Assembly (NCBI RefSeq): GCF_046736075.1
Contig: NZ_CP177163.1
Coordinates: forward strand, 1-64,000
Length of the DNA stretch: 64,000 nucleotides
Direction of reading: 5' to 3'
From: Stenotrophomonas sp046736075
GTDB taxonomy: Bacteria > Pseudomonadota > Gammaproteobacteria > Xanthomonadales > Xanthomonadaceae
Shown here: in pieces, positions 46,303 through 54,982 of the stretch
Layout of the letters: every line of letters begins with the position of its first letter
Position numbering within the stretch: the first letter of the stretch is position 1
Made by a program: the position numbers and the translations under genes
The notes under the pieces: model-generated
What the model was told of the DNA's origin: nothing
Databases searched by the model: none
Seen by the model: only the letters and a program-made list of their open reading frames with translations

Positions 46303-47922
46303 ATGACACCGGTTACTGATACGGTGCGATTCCAGGCAGAGTGGCATCCACACAGGGAAGTACAGATGCGCCAGGCAGTGCGTTCGCGGTTGGGCACCTT
46401 CGTACCGGGCGGCGGCATCGGCCGCATCGTCTGTGCCGCCGCACTCGGTGCGGTCGTGACGCTGGTGGCTGCCCAGGTGGTGGTGGCACAGCGCGATGGC
46501 CGCGCGCTCGACGCCTATGCGGAGCTGGTGCTGGAACACGCGGAGCTGGTCGCCTCGGCGTCGGTGAAAGCGCTGGACCGTGCGGCGGCACTTCCGGGCA
46601 CCGCGTGCACGCCGGAGGACCTGGCGAACCTGCGGCGGCTGGCGATCCAGTCGCACTATGTGCGCGATATCGGCCGTGTGGTCGAGGGCGCGGTGGGCTG
46701 TTCGGCCTCCTGGGGGGTCTTTGCGGCCCCGTCGCCGCTGCCTCCGCCGGATCGGCGCGTACGCGGGTTCGCCCTCTGGCATGCGCTGCCCGGGGTGTTC
46801 GGCGCCGATATCGCCGCCGATATGGTGGCCCGCGACGGCGCGGTGGTGACCACGTCACCGATCGCGTTCGATCGTGTCAGCCGTGCACCGGCGGGCATGG
46901 GTGTGGTGGTGTCCACGCGCGACGGCAAGCACCTGTTCCAGCGCTTCGGCGATACCCAGGGCCTGACCATCGGTGAGGCCGCCTCCGCGCTGGACGTCGG
47001 GGCGACGCGCCTGGCGTGGCGCTGCAGTACCGGGTTTGATATCTGTGTGTCGGCCCGTAAATCCGGGTCGAGCGTGCTGGTTGAACCGTGGTGGTTCAGC
47101 CTGTCGCTGGCGGTGCTGGGCGCGCTGGCCGGCGCCGGCATCGCGCTGGTGGCCAACGACTATCGGGAACGTCGTCGTTCCCTGCTCGCCCAGCTCAGGC
47201 GCGCGATCGATGGCCAGGGGCTGTCGATGGTGTATCAGCCGATCCGTTCGCTGTCGGACCGGCAACTGCTGGGTGTGGAGGCGCTGGCGCGGTGGCGCAC
47301 CGAGGATGGCCGCGAAATTCCGCCGGACCGGTTCGTGCCGCTGGCCGAGCGCGACGGCCTCGGCACCCGGATGGCCAAGCGGCTGGTGAGCATCGCACTG
47401 GGTGAGATGGCCGAGCGGCTGCGCGGCAACGCCGCCTTCTATCTGAGCATCAACCTGACCTCGCAGGACCTCCTGGACGCCGGTTTCCGCCGCTATGTGC
47501 ACCATGAAGTGCGCCGGCTGGGTCTGTGCCCGGACCAGATCGTGCTGGAACTGACCGAGCGCGCCACGGCCGACCATCACGACCTTGCCGCCTGCATGCT
47601 CGAGCTCAAGTCCCTCGGGTACCGCTTCTACGTCGATGACTTCGGCACCGGGTACTCCAATTTCGCCTATCTGACCGAACTGCCGATCACCGCCATCAAG
47701 ATGGACCGCCGCTTCACCCGGGCGATCGGAACGGCCTCGGCGGTGAGCCAGGTGGTGCAGTCCATCGCGGCGATGGCCGCCGCGCTGGAACTGGACCTGA
47801 TCGTGGAGGGCGTCGAGACCGAGGAGCAGGCATCGCACATGCTGTCGCTGGTGCCGGACGGGATCGGCCAGGGCTGGCTGCTCGGGCGGCCGGTGGCGTC
47901 GGCAAGCCTGCCCGCGCACTGA
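46303..47922 (+). CDS. Cyclic-di-GMP phosphodiesterase with CSS periplasmic domain
   Basis: A 539-aa membrane enzyme that degrades cyclic di-GMP. A first transmembrane helix (about 42-62) is followed by a periplasmic CSS-type sensor with GCSASWGVF (the third motif residue is Ala instead of Ser) and a later Cys pair (RCSTGFDIC), which in relatives sense redox state. After a second helix (about 265-285) the EAL domain has all catalytic pieces: GVEALARW, NLTSQDL, ELTERATADHHD, DDFGTGYSN, EGVETEEQ and QGWLLGRP. AAGGA precedes the ATG at 46303, and a second ATG at 46366 with AGGGAAG is an equally good start. The stop lies in a hairpin shared with the convergent receptor. Confidence 0.88.
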   Translation: MTPVTDTVRFQAEWHPHREVQMRQAVRSRLGTFVPGGGIGRIVCAAALGAVVTLVAAQVVVAQRDGRALDAYAELVLEHAELVASASVKALDRAAALPGTACTPEDLANLRRLAIQSHYVRDIGRVVEGAVGCSASWGVFAAPSPLPPPDRRVRGFALWHALPGVFGADIAADMVARDGAVVTTSPIAFDRVSRAPAGMGVVVSTRDGKHLFQRFGDTQGLTIGEAASALDVGATRLAWRCSTGFDICVSARKSGSSVLVEPWWFSLSLAVLGALAGAGIALVANDYRERRRSLLAQLRRAIDGQGLSMVYQPIRSLSDRQLLGVEALARWRTEDGREIPPDRFVPLAERDGLGTRMAKRLVSIALGEMAERLRGNAAFYLSINLTSQDLLDAGFRRYVHHEVRRLGLCPDQIVLELTERATADHHDLAACMLELKSLGYRFYVDDFGTGYSNFAYLTELPITAIKMDRRFTRAIGTASAVSQVVQSIAAMAAALELDLIVEGVETEEQASHMLSLVPDGIGQGWLLGRPVASASLPAH

Positions 47923-47937
47923 CCCCGGGATCAGTGC
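47916..47937. terminator. Hairpin containing both convergent stop codons
   Basis: GCACTGA and TCAGTGC pair across an 8-base loop. The EAL gene stop (TGA 47920-47922) is the end of one arm, and the receptor stop on the other strand is the start of the other. Confidence 0.5.
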
Positions 47938-49976
47938 TTCAGGGTGACACCGAGGTAGACCGAACGACCTGCCGCTGGCGAAAACATGGGTTGGGCCTGT
48001 TCCCAGAAGAAACTGTCGTACCAGGCGTAGGCGTAGCGGCGACCGGTCGCGTTCCGGACCTGCAGGTCGATGCCCCAGGCCGGACTGATCTGGTAGCTCG
48101 CGCTGAGATCCAGCACCGCGAACGCGCCGAACTTGCCGGCTACGTTGCGTTCTTCCAGGTAGTAGTCGCCCTGCGCCCTGCCCTGCAGGCCCAGCCGCAG
48201 CGCGTCGGTGGCCTGGTAGTCCAGGCCGACCGTGCTGATGTGGCGCGGTGTGGCCGCGACTTCGCGGCCCACGAGGGACAGCGCGGGGTCGCGGTCATCC
48301 CGTGTGATCTTTGCTTCCTGATACGCATGCGAGGCCCAGGCAGTCCACGCCTTGCCCAGCGGTGCGCTGATCTGTGCATCCACGCCGCGCCGGCGGGTCT
48401 TGCCGAGCACCACTGTGGTGCCGGTGGCGGGCATGTTGGAGACCTCGTTTTCCGCATCCTGCTGCCAGACCGCGATGCGTGCCTGGCTGCCCGCAACGGG
48501 GCTGAAGGTCATGCCCAGTTCGACGCCGCTGTTGGTCGAGGGACGCATCGGCGCCTGCCCCGGGGTGAGGTAGGCCGGAGCAGTGCCGCCGGTCAGCACC
48601 TGGAACGTGCGCCCCCAGTTGGCATACACATTGGTGGTCGGGCCCAGGGCATGAACCAGGCTCAGCTTGGGCTGCCCGATGGTGCCGTAGCGCTGCAGTG
48701 GCCCGGTACGGCCATCGATCAGGCGTGTGTGGCCGTCGAACCGGTCCACCCGGTAGGCCGGCACGATCTTCAGCGCGGCGTAGGGCTGGTAGATGGCCTG
48801 CACGTAGGCCCCCTGGTTGTTGAACGTATGGCGATCGTCATTCTGGATGCGCGCCGGCGGTGCGGTGAAGTCGGTGGGCTCGGCGTAGGCGTATCGCTCG
48901 CGGCGGTAGCGGTTGTCCTGGTGCTCGTAGTTCAGGCCGCCCTCGATGACCAGCGTGTCGCTGGCCTGCCAGGTCAGGGTGCCGAGCATGCCCGTCTGCG
49001 TTTCGTCCCACACGCGCCGCTGGCGCGGAAGGTTGCCGGTGGGCACGTCGCTGAAGGTGACCCGGCGGTCGTCCTGGTAGCGGTTGTAGTAGAGCCGGGC
49101 GGCAGCGAACAGGGTGTCGGCCAGCTGCAGGTCCAGATGGGCAACCGCCTGGCGCATGTCGCGGTCATCGCCATCGTTGGCGTTGCGCCGAGCGCTGCCG
49201 CGGCGATCGGCCGCCAGTTCGGTGGCCGTCATGAAGCCCGGCTCGTCCGCCTCGTGGTGGTAGGTGCGCGCGGTGAGACCGATGCGCATCCCTTCCTCCA
49301 GACTGCCGTAGTACCACTTGCCCGCCAGCGTGTACTTCTTCGATGCATCGTGGTCGCGGTAGCCCTGCGAGGCCTGCGTCCCCACGAAATAGTTCTGCGC
49401 CACGCCGTCACGTTCCCGTCCCACCGCCAGCTGTGCATCGCGGCTGTTGTCGCTGCCGTATGACAGGCGCGCATCGGTGTAGTTGCCGCCTTGGCGCGTG
49501 CCGACGTTGAGGTTGCCGCCGATGTTGTGCAGCCCGTAGCGCGGGTCATTGGTGCCGCGCACCACCTCGATGTAGCTGATTTCCAGCGGAAACAGCATGT
49601 CGATGAAGCGCTGGTTGCCGCTGTTGACGTTGCTTGGCACGCCATCGATCAGGGTCTTGATGGCATTCAGATACCCCTCGCCGTTGAAGGCGCGGAAGCT
49701 GACCTTGCCCGATTCGGCACCCTGGCGGGTTTCGGTGAGCTGGATGCCTGGCATCTGCCCCAGCAGCTCCCAGCTGTGCTGCACATGTTTGGCCTGGATC
49801 TGATCGGCACCCAGCACATCCACCGAGGTCAGCACCTGGTGTGCGGTGAGCTGTCCTTCGCCGTGCTTGTGGACATCCACCTTGCCCAGTGTCTGCGTGG
49901 CATCGGCAGCGAGGGCTCTGGCGTCGGGCGTGAGCAGCGCGGCCGCGACGGCGGCCACGAGAACGTGGGATTTCAT
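47931..49976 (-). CDS. TonB-dependent receptor with Zur-like operator
   Basis: A 681-aa outer-membrane receptor. The signal peptide starts at the ATG at 49976 (MKSHVLVAAVAAALLTPDARALA); a longer upstream frame has no support. The plug contains HSWELLGQMPGIQLTET, SFRAFNGEGYLNAIKTLIDG and IEVVRGTNDPRYGLHNIGGN. The barrel ends SVYLGVTLKH. The motif KVDVHKHGEGQ near residue 35, where a TonB box would be, is His-rich. A Zur-box-like sequence lies 45 bp upstream, so this is a second candidate zinc-regulated receptor, perhaps for a metallophore. Confidence 0.86.
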   Translation of the reverse strand: MKSHVLVAAVAAALLTPDARALAADATQTLGKVDVHKHGEGQLTAHQVLTSVDVLGADQIQAKHVQHSWELLGQMPGIQLTETRQGAESGKVSFRAFNGEGYLNAIKTLIDGVPSNVNSGNQRFIDMLFPLEISYIEVVRGTNDPRYGLHNIGGNLNVGTRQGGNYTDARLSYGSDNSRDAQLAVGRERDGVAQNYFVGTQASQGYRDHDASKKYTLAGKWYYGSLEEGMRIGLTARTYHHEADEPGFMTATELAADRRGSARRNANDGDDRDMRQAVAHLDLQLADTLFAAARLYYNRYQDDRRVTFSDVPTGNLPRQRRVWDETQTGMLGTLTWQASDTLVIEGGLNYEHQDNRYRRERYAYAEPTDFTAPPARIQNDDRHTFNNQGAYVQAIYQPYAALKIVPAYRVDRFDGHTRLIDGRTGPLQRYGTIGQPKLSLVHALGPTTNVYANWGRTFQVLTGGTAPAYLTPGQAPMRPSTNSGVELGMTFSPVAGSQARIAVWQQDAENEVSNMPATGTTVVLGKTRRRGVDAQISAPLGKAWTAWASHAYQEAKITRDDRDPALSLVGREVAATPRHISTVGLDYQATDALRLGLQGRAQGDYYLEERNVAGKFGAFAVLDLSASYQISPAWGIDLQVRNATGRRYAYAWYDSFFWEQAQPMFSPAAGRSVYLGVTLKH

Positions 49977-50020
49977 GGGGGCAACGGGTATGTATCGGGG
50001 GGAAGGAAGTGCACCACCCC

Positions 50021-50043
50021 GAAGTGTAACAGTATAACATTTG
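50021..50043. promoter_or_regulatory. Zur-box-like operator upstream of the second receptor
   Basis: Matches the Zur consensus at about 18 of 22 fixed positions: the left arm GAAGTGTAACA is degenerate, while the right arm TATAACATTT is perfect. It lies between the stop of the small membrane protein (50083) and the receptor ATG (49976), so it serves the receptor. Confidence 0.6.
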
Positions 50044-50082
50044 CAGTTCAGCAGCCGCCTCATCGGCGCGTCGGCCGCGGCC

Positions 50083-50472
50083 TCAGTGGGGACGGCGGTA
50101 CGCCACCACCAGCAGTGCCGTGCCCAGCGCGAAACACAGCAGCAGGGTCAGTACCGACAGCGGCAGGCCGAATGCCGGGTGCCCGGCCACGGCAAACGCG
50201 GCGTGCAGTGCGGCCGTGCCGATGCCGAGTGCACCGCAGCCCATCGCCCACCGCCGCGCGGAGCGCACATCCAGCACCACGCTGCGGTAGCCCCACAGCA
50301 CGGCACCGACCGCGACGAGATTGAACACCAGAAAGCCCTGGATGCCGCCGGGGACAGCGAACATGTCCCATTCGTGCCAGAACGCGGCATCGATCTGATG
50401 CAGCACGAGTGCGAGGGCGGTACCGAAATACAGGTGTTCCAGTGCAGTGCGTGGTGGTGCCTTGGTGTCCAT
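50083..50472 (-). CDS. Small four-helix membrane protein (DUF6713-like)
   Basis: A 129-aa inner-membrane protein with four hydrophobic helices. It starts at the ATG at 50472 (MDTKAPPRTALEHLYFGTAL), preceded by CGGGGGAA. The pattern LVLHQIDAAFWHEWDMFAVPGGIQGFLVFN is characteristic of a small family of unknown function often annotated DUF6713. Same strand as the receptor downstream but separated by the Zur-like box, so probably independent. An 11-bp inverted repeat covers its ribosome site. Confidence 0.75.
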   Translation of the reverse strand: MDTKAPPRTALEHLYFGTALALVLHQIDAAFWHEWDMFAVPGGIQGFLVFNLVAVGAVLWGYRSVVLDVRSARRWAMGCGALGIGTAALHAAFAVAGHPAFGLPLSVLTLLLCFALGTALLVVAYRRPH

Positions 50473-50475
50473 TAC

Positions 50476-50514
50476 ATCATTCCCCCGGAGCATTCCGTGC
50501 CAGGGGGGAATGAT
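50476..50514. promoter_or_regulatory. Inverted repeat over the leader of the small membrane protein
   Basis: ATCATTCCCCC (50476-50486) and GGGGGAATGAT (50504-50514) are perfect 11-bp inverted repeats separated by 17 bases. On the minus strand the downstream arm includes the GGGGGA ribosome site, so the hairpin could hide it, or the repeat could be an operator. Confidence 0.45.
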
Positions 50515-50565
50515 AGCGGTGCCCGGCCCGGACAGGCGCGATACGTGCTGCGCTCCGTGCTGGTC

Positions 50566-51126
50566 TCAGGTGCGCGGCAGCGGGTTGCAGATCTGGTAGG
50601 CGGCGTCCTTGAAGGCGATCTTCTTCTCGATCAGGCCCTGCAGCGCCTGGACATGCGCGACGCGCTCGTCGCCCGGCGGATGGTGGCCGCTGGCATGGGC
50701 GTCGAAGATATCCGTGTCGCGCCAGGTGCTGATCGACCCGATCACCGCGTCCCAGGTGCTGCCGAGCTGCACGAGGATGTAGGCCGCGCTCAGGTCGGCA
50801 ATCACTTCGGTGGCTTGCCCGCTGATGCCTTCCAGCCCGACCTGGCTGAGGATGTGCAGGCTGGTGCCATGCCCGAGTTCGTGGCCGAGGGCGAACTTGA
50901 TGGTGAGATCGTCGTGCAGCGCCAACAGGCCCTCGCTCACGATCAGGCCCATATCGTCGTCGATCGGCGTCAGGTTGCCGTTGGGCTGGTCGCCCTCTTC
51001 CGTGACGACCTTGCCCACCATCGGCATGTCGAAGGCGGTGGGAACGGCGCCGGCATAGAACAGTTCGGAGATCTTCGACAGCGCGGCGGTGACGAAGGCG
51101 CCCGCCTGGTCGGTGGTCATGGACAT
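50566..51126 (-). CDS. Putative cytoplasmic zincin metalloprotease
   Basis: A 186-aa protein without signal peptide. The zinc-protease motif HELGH (residues 82-86) lies in IKFALGHELGHGTSLH. About 20 residues later EVIAD (Glu107, Asp111) gives the ExxAD third ligand typical of M48/gluzincin-type enzymes, so a complete metal site is present. GGGAG sits 7 bases before the ATG at 51126. Divergent from the TonB receptor at 51379. Family name uncertain and substrate unknown; it is small compared with known M48 peptidases, which carry membrane segments. Confidence 0.68.
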   Translation of the reverse strand: MSMTTDQAGAFVTAALSKISELFYAGAVPTAFDMPMVGKVVTEEGDQPNGNLTPIDDDMGLIVSEGLLALHDDLTIKFALGHELGHGTSLHILSQVGLEGISGQATEVIADLSAAYILVQLGSTWDAVIGSISTWRDTDIFDAHASGHHPPGDERVAHVQALQGLIEKKIAFKDAAYQICNPLPRT

Positions 51127-51290
51127 GGTCGTACTCCCGGGTGATGCGGCCCCGCGCATGCGGGGCAGCGGAGACACCGTTCTACGGTGTGGCGCCGGCA
51201 CCGGTTTGGCGCAGCGTTGCATGTGCTGTGCAGGACGCGCCCGGTCTGCACGGAAGACGTAACGCAACGTGTCAAATGCGAATGCGTCGT

Positions 51291-51311
51291 GATAACATTG
51301 TTAACGTTATC
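51291..51311. promoter_or_regulatory. 21-bp imperfect palindrome upstream of the CirA-like receptor
   Basis: GATAAC and GTTATC end a 21-base element in which 8 of 10 base pairs are symmetric. It is AT-rich against its surroundings and lies 68 bp before the receptor ATG and 165 bp from the divergent metalloprotease. It is unlike the two Zur-like boxes and could bind a different regulator. Confidence 0.45.
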
Positions 51312-51378
51312 TAAAACCTTCGTTACACGGACGTCCCAGCCATCGCCAGCGGACCCTTTTCTTTCAGGAGTTTGCTCG

Positions 51379-53439
51379 ATGCGCGTTGCCTCCCCCACGC
51401 TTTCCCACGCCGCCGCCACGCTTGCCGCCGCCATTGCCCTCGCCCTGTGTGGCCAGGCGCACGCGGCCGTCACCGGCGATGCCTCCGCTTCCGCCGCTGC
51501 CAAGGACATGGATACGGTGGTGGTCACCGCGACCGGTGCCCAGCAATGGATCAAGGACGCGCCGGCCAGCATCACCGTCATCTCCCGCGAAGAGATCGAG
51601 CGCAAGCCGGTGTCCAGCATCGGCCAGCTGCTGAGCACGGTGCCCGGCGTTACCGGCGGCTACGCGCTGTCCGGCGCGCAGTCCAAAATCCGCCTGCGCG
51701 GCCTGCCCGAGCAGTACACGCTGATCCTCATCGATGGTCGTCGCCAGGGCAATTCCTCCGGCGTGAACTACCGCGACGATCTCGGTCCGCAGGATCTGAA
51801 CTGGCTGTCGCCGGACATGATCGAGCGCATCGAGGTGGTGCGCGGTCCGATGTCGTCGCTGTATGGCTCCGATGCGATGGGCGGGGTGATCAACATCATC
51901 ACCCGCAAGATCGCCTCCGAATGGGGCGGTTCGGTGACGTACAACTACAGCTCGCCGGATTCGTCCTCCCGGGGCGATACCGTGCAGGCGGGCGCGCTCT
52001 TCAGCGGCCCGTTGACCGAGACCCTCGGCCTGCGCGTGGGCGCCAACGTGACCGATCGCGAGTCCGATCGGGTCCGTGGGCAGACGCCGGGCAACAAGGC
52101 CGAGAACGCCAACGCGCTGCTCAACTGGGCAATCAATGGCGACCACACCGTGGGCGTGGAGGCATCGCGCGGCGTACAGCGCAACAAGGGCGCCGGCACG
52201 CTCGGCGCCTGGGGCCTGTCCAAGCTGGTCCACACCGGCTATGTGGCCACCCATGACGGGCGCTACGGCGATTCCAGCACGTCCAAAAGCACGTTGACCC
52301 AGAACGACTACAAGGACAAGGGCAGCCAGGTGGGCAACCACTCCAAGGAAACCGTGTTCGACACGGCGTTCTCGACCGGCTTCGAATGGGGCGTGGAGCA
52401 TCGCCTGAACGTGGGCGGCCAGTGGAAGCGCGAGGAGCTGAAGAACAACGACACGATTGGCACGGTGCCGGTGACCTGGAGCGGCAGTGGCCGCATCAGC
52501 CCGACCAACGAAGCCGATGCCTGGGCGCTGTTCGCTGAAGACCATATTGCCCTGCACGAGCGCTTCACCCTCACCGTGGGCCTGCGCTGGGACAACACCG
52601 AGAACTACGACGACAACCTGAGCCCGCGCGTGTACGGCGTGTGGCATCCGTCGGATGCATGGACGATCCGGGGCGGTGTGTCGCAGGGCTTCCGCGCGCC
52701 CAACCTCAAGCAGGGCAGCGCCGGCGCGGCCACGCAGTCGGGCGGCAACGGCTGCCGCAGCCTGACCGTGGAAGGCTGGACCAGCCGTTCGGTCAGCGCC
52801 GACGGCACCACCGGCTGCTACATGGCGGGCAACCCGAACCTGGAGCCGGAAACCAGCACCAACTACGAGCTGGGCGCCGGCTTCGACCGCGACGGCTGGT
52901 CCGCGTCGGCGACCTACTTCCTGACCGACTTCGACGACAAGATCGAACAGGTGCCGCTGCGTGACATCCCCGGCTACACCACCAGCTTCGTCAACGGTTT
53001 CTGGTGGACGGTGGCGCAGAACATCCAGAAGGCACGCACCCGTGGCGTGGAAGCGAGCGTGACGGTTCCCCTGCACGAGCGGCTGCGCTGGACCACCAAC
53101 GCCACCCGCATGCTTGAATCGAAGAACCGCACCACCGGCGCCAATCTGCTGGTGGTGCCCAAGCTGACCGCCAACACCTCGCTGGACTGGCAGGTCACCG
53201 ATGCCTGGTCGCTCAACCTGAGCGCGCAGCATATCGGTGAGCAGCTGGTGTCCAGCACCAGCCCCACCTTCGCCAAGGCGTACACCACCTGGGATCTGGT
53301 CACCGGCTACGACGTCAATGAGAGCCTGACCCTGCGTGCAGGCGTGCTCAACCTGGGCGACGTGTCCACCGTGGACGAGGGCAACAATTACGACGGCGGT
53401 GCGCGCACCTTCTTCGTTGGGGCGACTGCGCGGTTCTGA
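51379..53439 (+). CDS. CirA-like TonB-dependent siderophore receptor
   Basis: A 686-aa outer-membrane receptor. ATG at 51379 after CAGGAG; signal peptide about 35 residues (AAATLAAAIALALCGQAHA), then the TonB box MDTVVVTATG. Plug signatures: SSIGQLLSTVPGVTGGYALS, IRLRGLPEQYTLILIDGRR, and IEVVRGPMSSLYGSDAMGGV. The barrel ends FFVGATARF with a terminal Phe. The shape follows the CirA/FepA class for catecholate siderophores or their breakdown products. A 21-bp palindrome upstream suggests metal-dependent or similar control. Confidence 0.88.
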   Translation: MRVASPTLSHAAATLAAAIALALCGQAHAAVTGDASASAAAKDMDTVVVTATGAQQWIKDAPASITVISREEIERKPVSSIGQLLSTVPGVTGGYALSGAQSKIRLRGLPEQYTLILIDGRRQGNSSGVNYRDDLGPQDLNWLSPDMIERIEVVRGPMSSLYGSDAMGGVINIITRKIASEWGGSVTYNYSSPDSSSRGDTVQAGALFSGPLTETLGLRVGANVTDRESDRVRGQTPGNKAENANALLNWAINGDHTVGVEASRGVQRNKGAGTLGAWGLSKLVHTGYVATHDGRYGDSSTSKSTLTQNDYKDKGSQVGNHSKETVFDTAFSTGFEWGVEHRLNVGGQWKREELKNNDTIGTVPVTWSGSGRISPTNEADAWALFAEDHIALHERFTLTVGLRWDNTENYDDNLSPRVYGVWHPSDAWTIRGGVSQGFRAPNLKQGSAGAATQSGGNGCRSLTVEGWTSRSVSADGTTGCYMAGNPNLEPETSTNYELGAGFDRDGWSASATYFLTDFDDKIEQVPLRDIPGYTTSFVNGFWWTVAQNIQKARTRGVEASVTVPLHERLRWTTNATRMLESKNRTTGANLLVVPKLTANTSLDWQVTDAWSLNLSAQHIGEQLVSSTSPTFAKAYTTWDLVTGYDVNESLTLRAGVLNLGDVSTVDEGNNYDGGARTFFVGATARF

Positions 53440-53448
53440 TCGGCGATT

Positions 53449-53719
53449 TGCCGGCCAGCGGCCGGCACTACCGGGGTATTACGTTGCCGGCCAGCGGCCG
53501 GCACTACCGATGTACTACGTTGCCGGCCAGCGGCCGGCATTACCGGTGTATTACGTTGCCGGCCAGCGGCCGGCACTACCGGTGTACTACGTTGCCGGCC
53601 AGCGGCCGGCACTACCGGGGTATTACGTTGCCGGCCTTCGGCACGACCGATGCGTTGCGGTGCCGGTCGGTGGCCGGCACGGCCGCGCCGACCCCTGTAG
53701 TGCCGGCCGCTGGCCGGCA
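53449..53719. repeat. GTAG-type REP cluster: five direct units, one decayed, one inverted
   Basis: Five near-identical 23-bp units start at 53449, 53485, 53521, 53557 and 53593, an exact 36-bp period. Each is a palindromic stem TGCCGGCC-AGC-GGCCGGCA followed by CTAC (GTAG on the other strand). A decayed half unit lies at 53629 and one unit in opposite orientation at 53697-53719, starting GTAGTGCCGG. These match the GTAG-headed REP class known in Stenotrophomonas. They fill most of the 382-bp gap between the receptor and the SPFH gene. Confidence 0.85.
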
Positions 53720-53821
53720 ACATCCGTGCCGCAGGGGCATCGATGGACCGCCCTCGCCTGCTGATATAGTGCGATTCAATGACGGGCGCGGTGCCCGTCC
53801 GTCGATGACAGGGAGCGGATC

Positions 53822-54961
53822 ATGGGTCTTGTACAGGCAGTGAAGGGTGCAGTGGGCGGCGTGCTGGCCGACCAGTGGAAGGACTTTTTCACCGTGCCGG
53901 CCGGCCTGCCGTCGACCGCGGCACTGTTCGCCGCCGTTCCGCGCGGCACCAATGCCGGGCGCGGGTCGAACACCAGTGCATCGTCGAACATCATCACCAA
54001 TGGCTCGAAAATCGTCGTGCCCGAAGGCTACGGCCTGCTGCTGTTCCAGGATGGCGCGATCACCGGTTTCGTCGCCGAGCCGGGTGGCTATGAATGGCGT
54101 TCGGACGACACCAACTCGCAGTCGATCTTCGCCGGCGACGGCCTGGTCGGCCCGCTGATCAAGCAGAGCTGGGAGCGTTTCAAGTTCGGCGGCCAGCCGG
54201 GTGCCCAGCAGGCGGCATTCTTCGTGTCGCTGAAGGAACTGCCCGACAACCGCTTCGGCACGCAATCTGAAATCTACTGGGACGACGGCTTCCTGGGTAC
54301 GCAGGTCGGCGCGATCACGCGCGGCTCCTACACGCTGAAGATCGTCGATCCGATCCTGTTTGTGAAGAACTTCGTCCCGGCCAGCTACCTGCAGCCGGGC
54401 CAGGTGTTCGACTTCACCGACCTGGACAATGCTGCCGCCAGCCAGCTGTTCAATGAAGTGGTGGGTTCGCTCGCGCCGGCCTTCAGCCTGTACACGAACG
54501 ATCCGGCCAAGGGCAACCGCATCACCAAGCTGCAGCAGGATTCGCTGGGCTTCGCCAAGAGCCTGTCCGACGCGGTCGAACAGGGTTACCAGTGGAAGTC
54601 CGATCGTGGCCTGGCCATCGTCAAGACCGCGATCGTGTCGATCGAGTACGACGCCAACACCCGCGAGCTGCTCAAGACCGTGCAGCGCGCCGACGCATTG
54701 GCTGGCGCACGCGGCAACTCGAACCTGCAGGCCAGCGTTGCCCAGGGCATCCAGTCCGCCGGCGAGAACGGCGGTGCGGCGGGCCTGGTCGGCGTGGGCA
54801 TGGCATCGGGGATGTTCGGTGTGGGCGGCATGCAGCAGCCGGTCGCACCGGCCGCCGATGATCCGGTCGCCAAGCTGAAGAAGGCCAAGGAAATGCTCGA
54901 TCTGGGCCTGATCACCCAGGACGACTACGACGCGCTCAAGGCCAAGGCGCTGGGCCTGTAA
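53822..54961 (+). CDS. SPFH-domain protein with C-terminal SHOCT motif
   Basis: A 379-aa protein of the SPFH/virion-core-like (YdjI-type) family, related to membrane-organising stomatins. The N-terminus is amphipathic (MGLVQAVKGAVGGVLADQWKDFF). The SPFH-like domain spans about 60-290 (KIVVPEGYGLLLFQDGAITG; GFLGTQVGAITRGSYTLKIVDP). A Gly/Ala-rich linker leads to a SHOCT-type helical end (AKLKKAKEMLDLGLITQDDY). AGGGAG precedes the ATG. It is the first gene of a three-gene operon with a zinc-ribbon protein 21 bp downstream. Family members of this type often travel with stress or envelope functions. Confidence 0.8.
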   Translation: MGLVQAVKGAVGGVLADQWKDFFTVPAGLPSTAALFAAVPRGTNAGRGSNTSASSNIITNGSKIVVPEGYGLLLFQDGAITGFVAEPGGYEWRSDDTNSQSIFAGDGLVGPLIKQSWERFKFGGQPGAQQAAFFVSLKELPDNRFGTQSEIYWDDGFLGTQVGAITRGSYTLKIVDPILFVKNFVPASYLQPGQVFDFTDLDNAAASQLFNEVVGSLAPAFSLYTNDPAKGNRITKLQQDSLGFAKSLSDAVEQGYQWKSDRGLAIVKTAIVSIEYDANTRELLKTVQRADALAGARGNSNLQASVAQGIQSAGENGGAAGLVGVGMASGMFGVGGMQQPVAPAADDPVAKLKKAKEMLDLGLITQDDYDALKAKALGL

Positions 54962-54982
54962 GGCCCGGGATACGCTGCGACC

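Noticed and set aside
53449..53630. CRISPR-like regular repeats
   Set aside because: The 13-base spacers are nearly identical to each other, the units are self-complementary GTAG REPs, and no cas gene is near.
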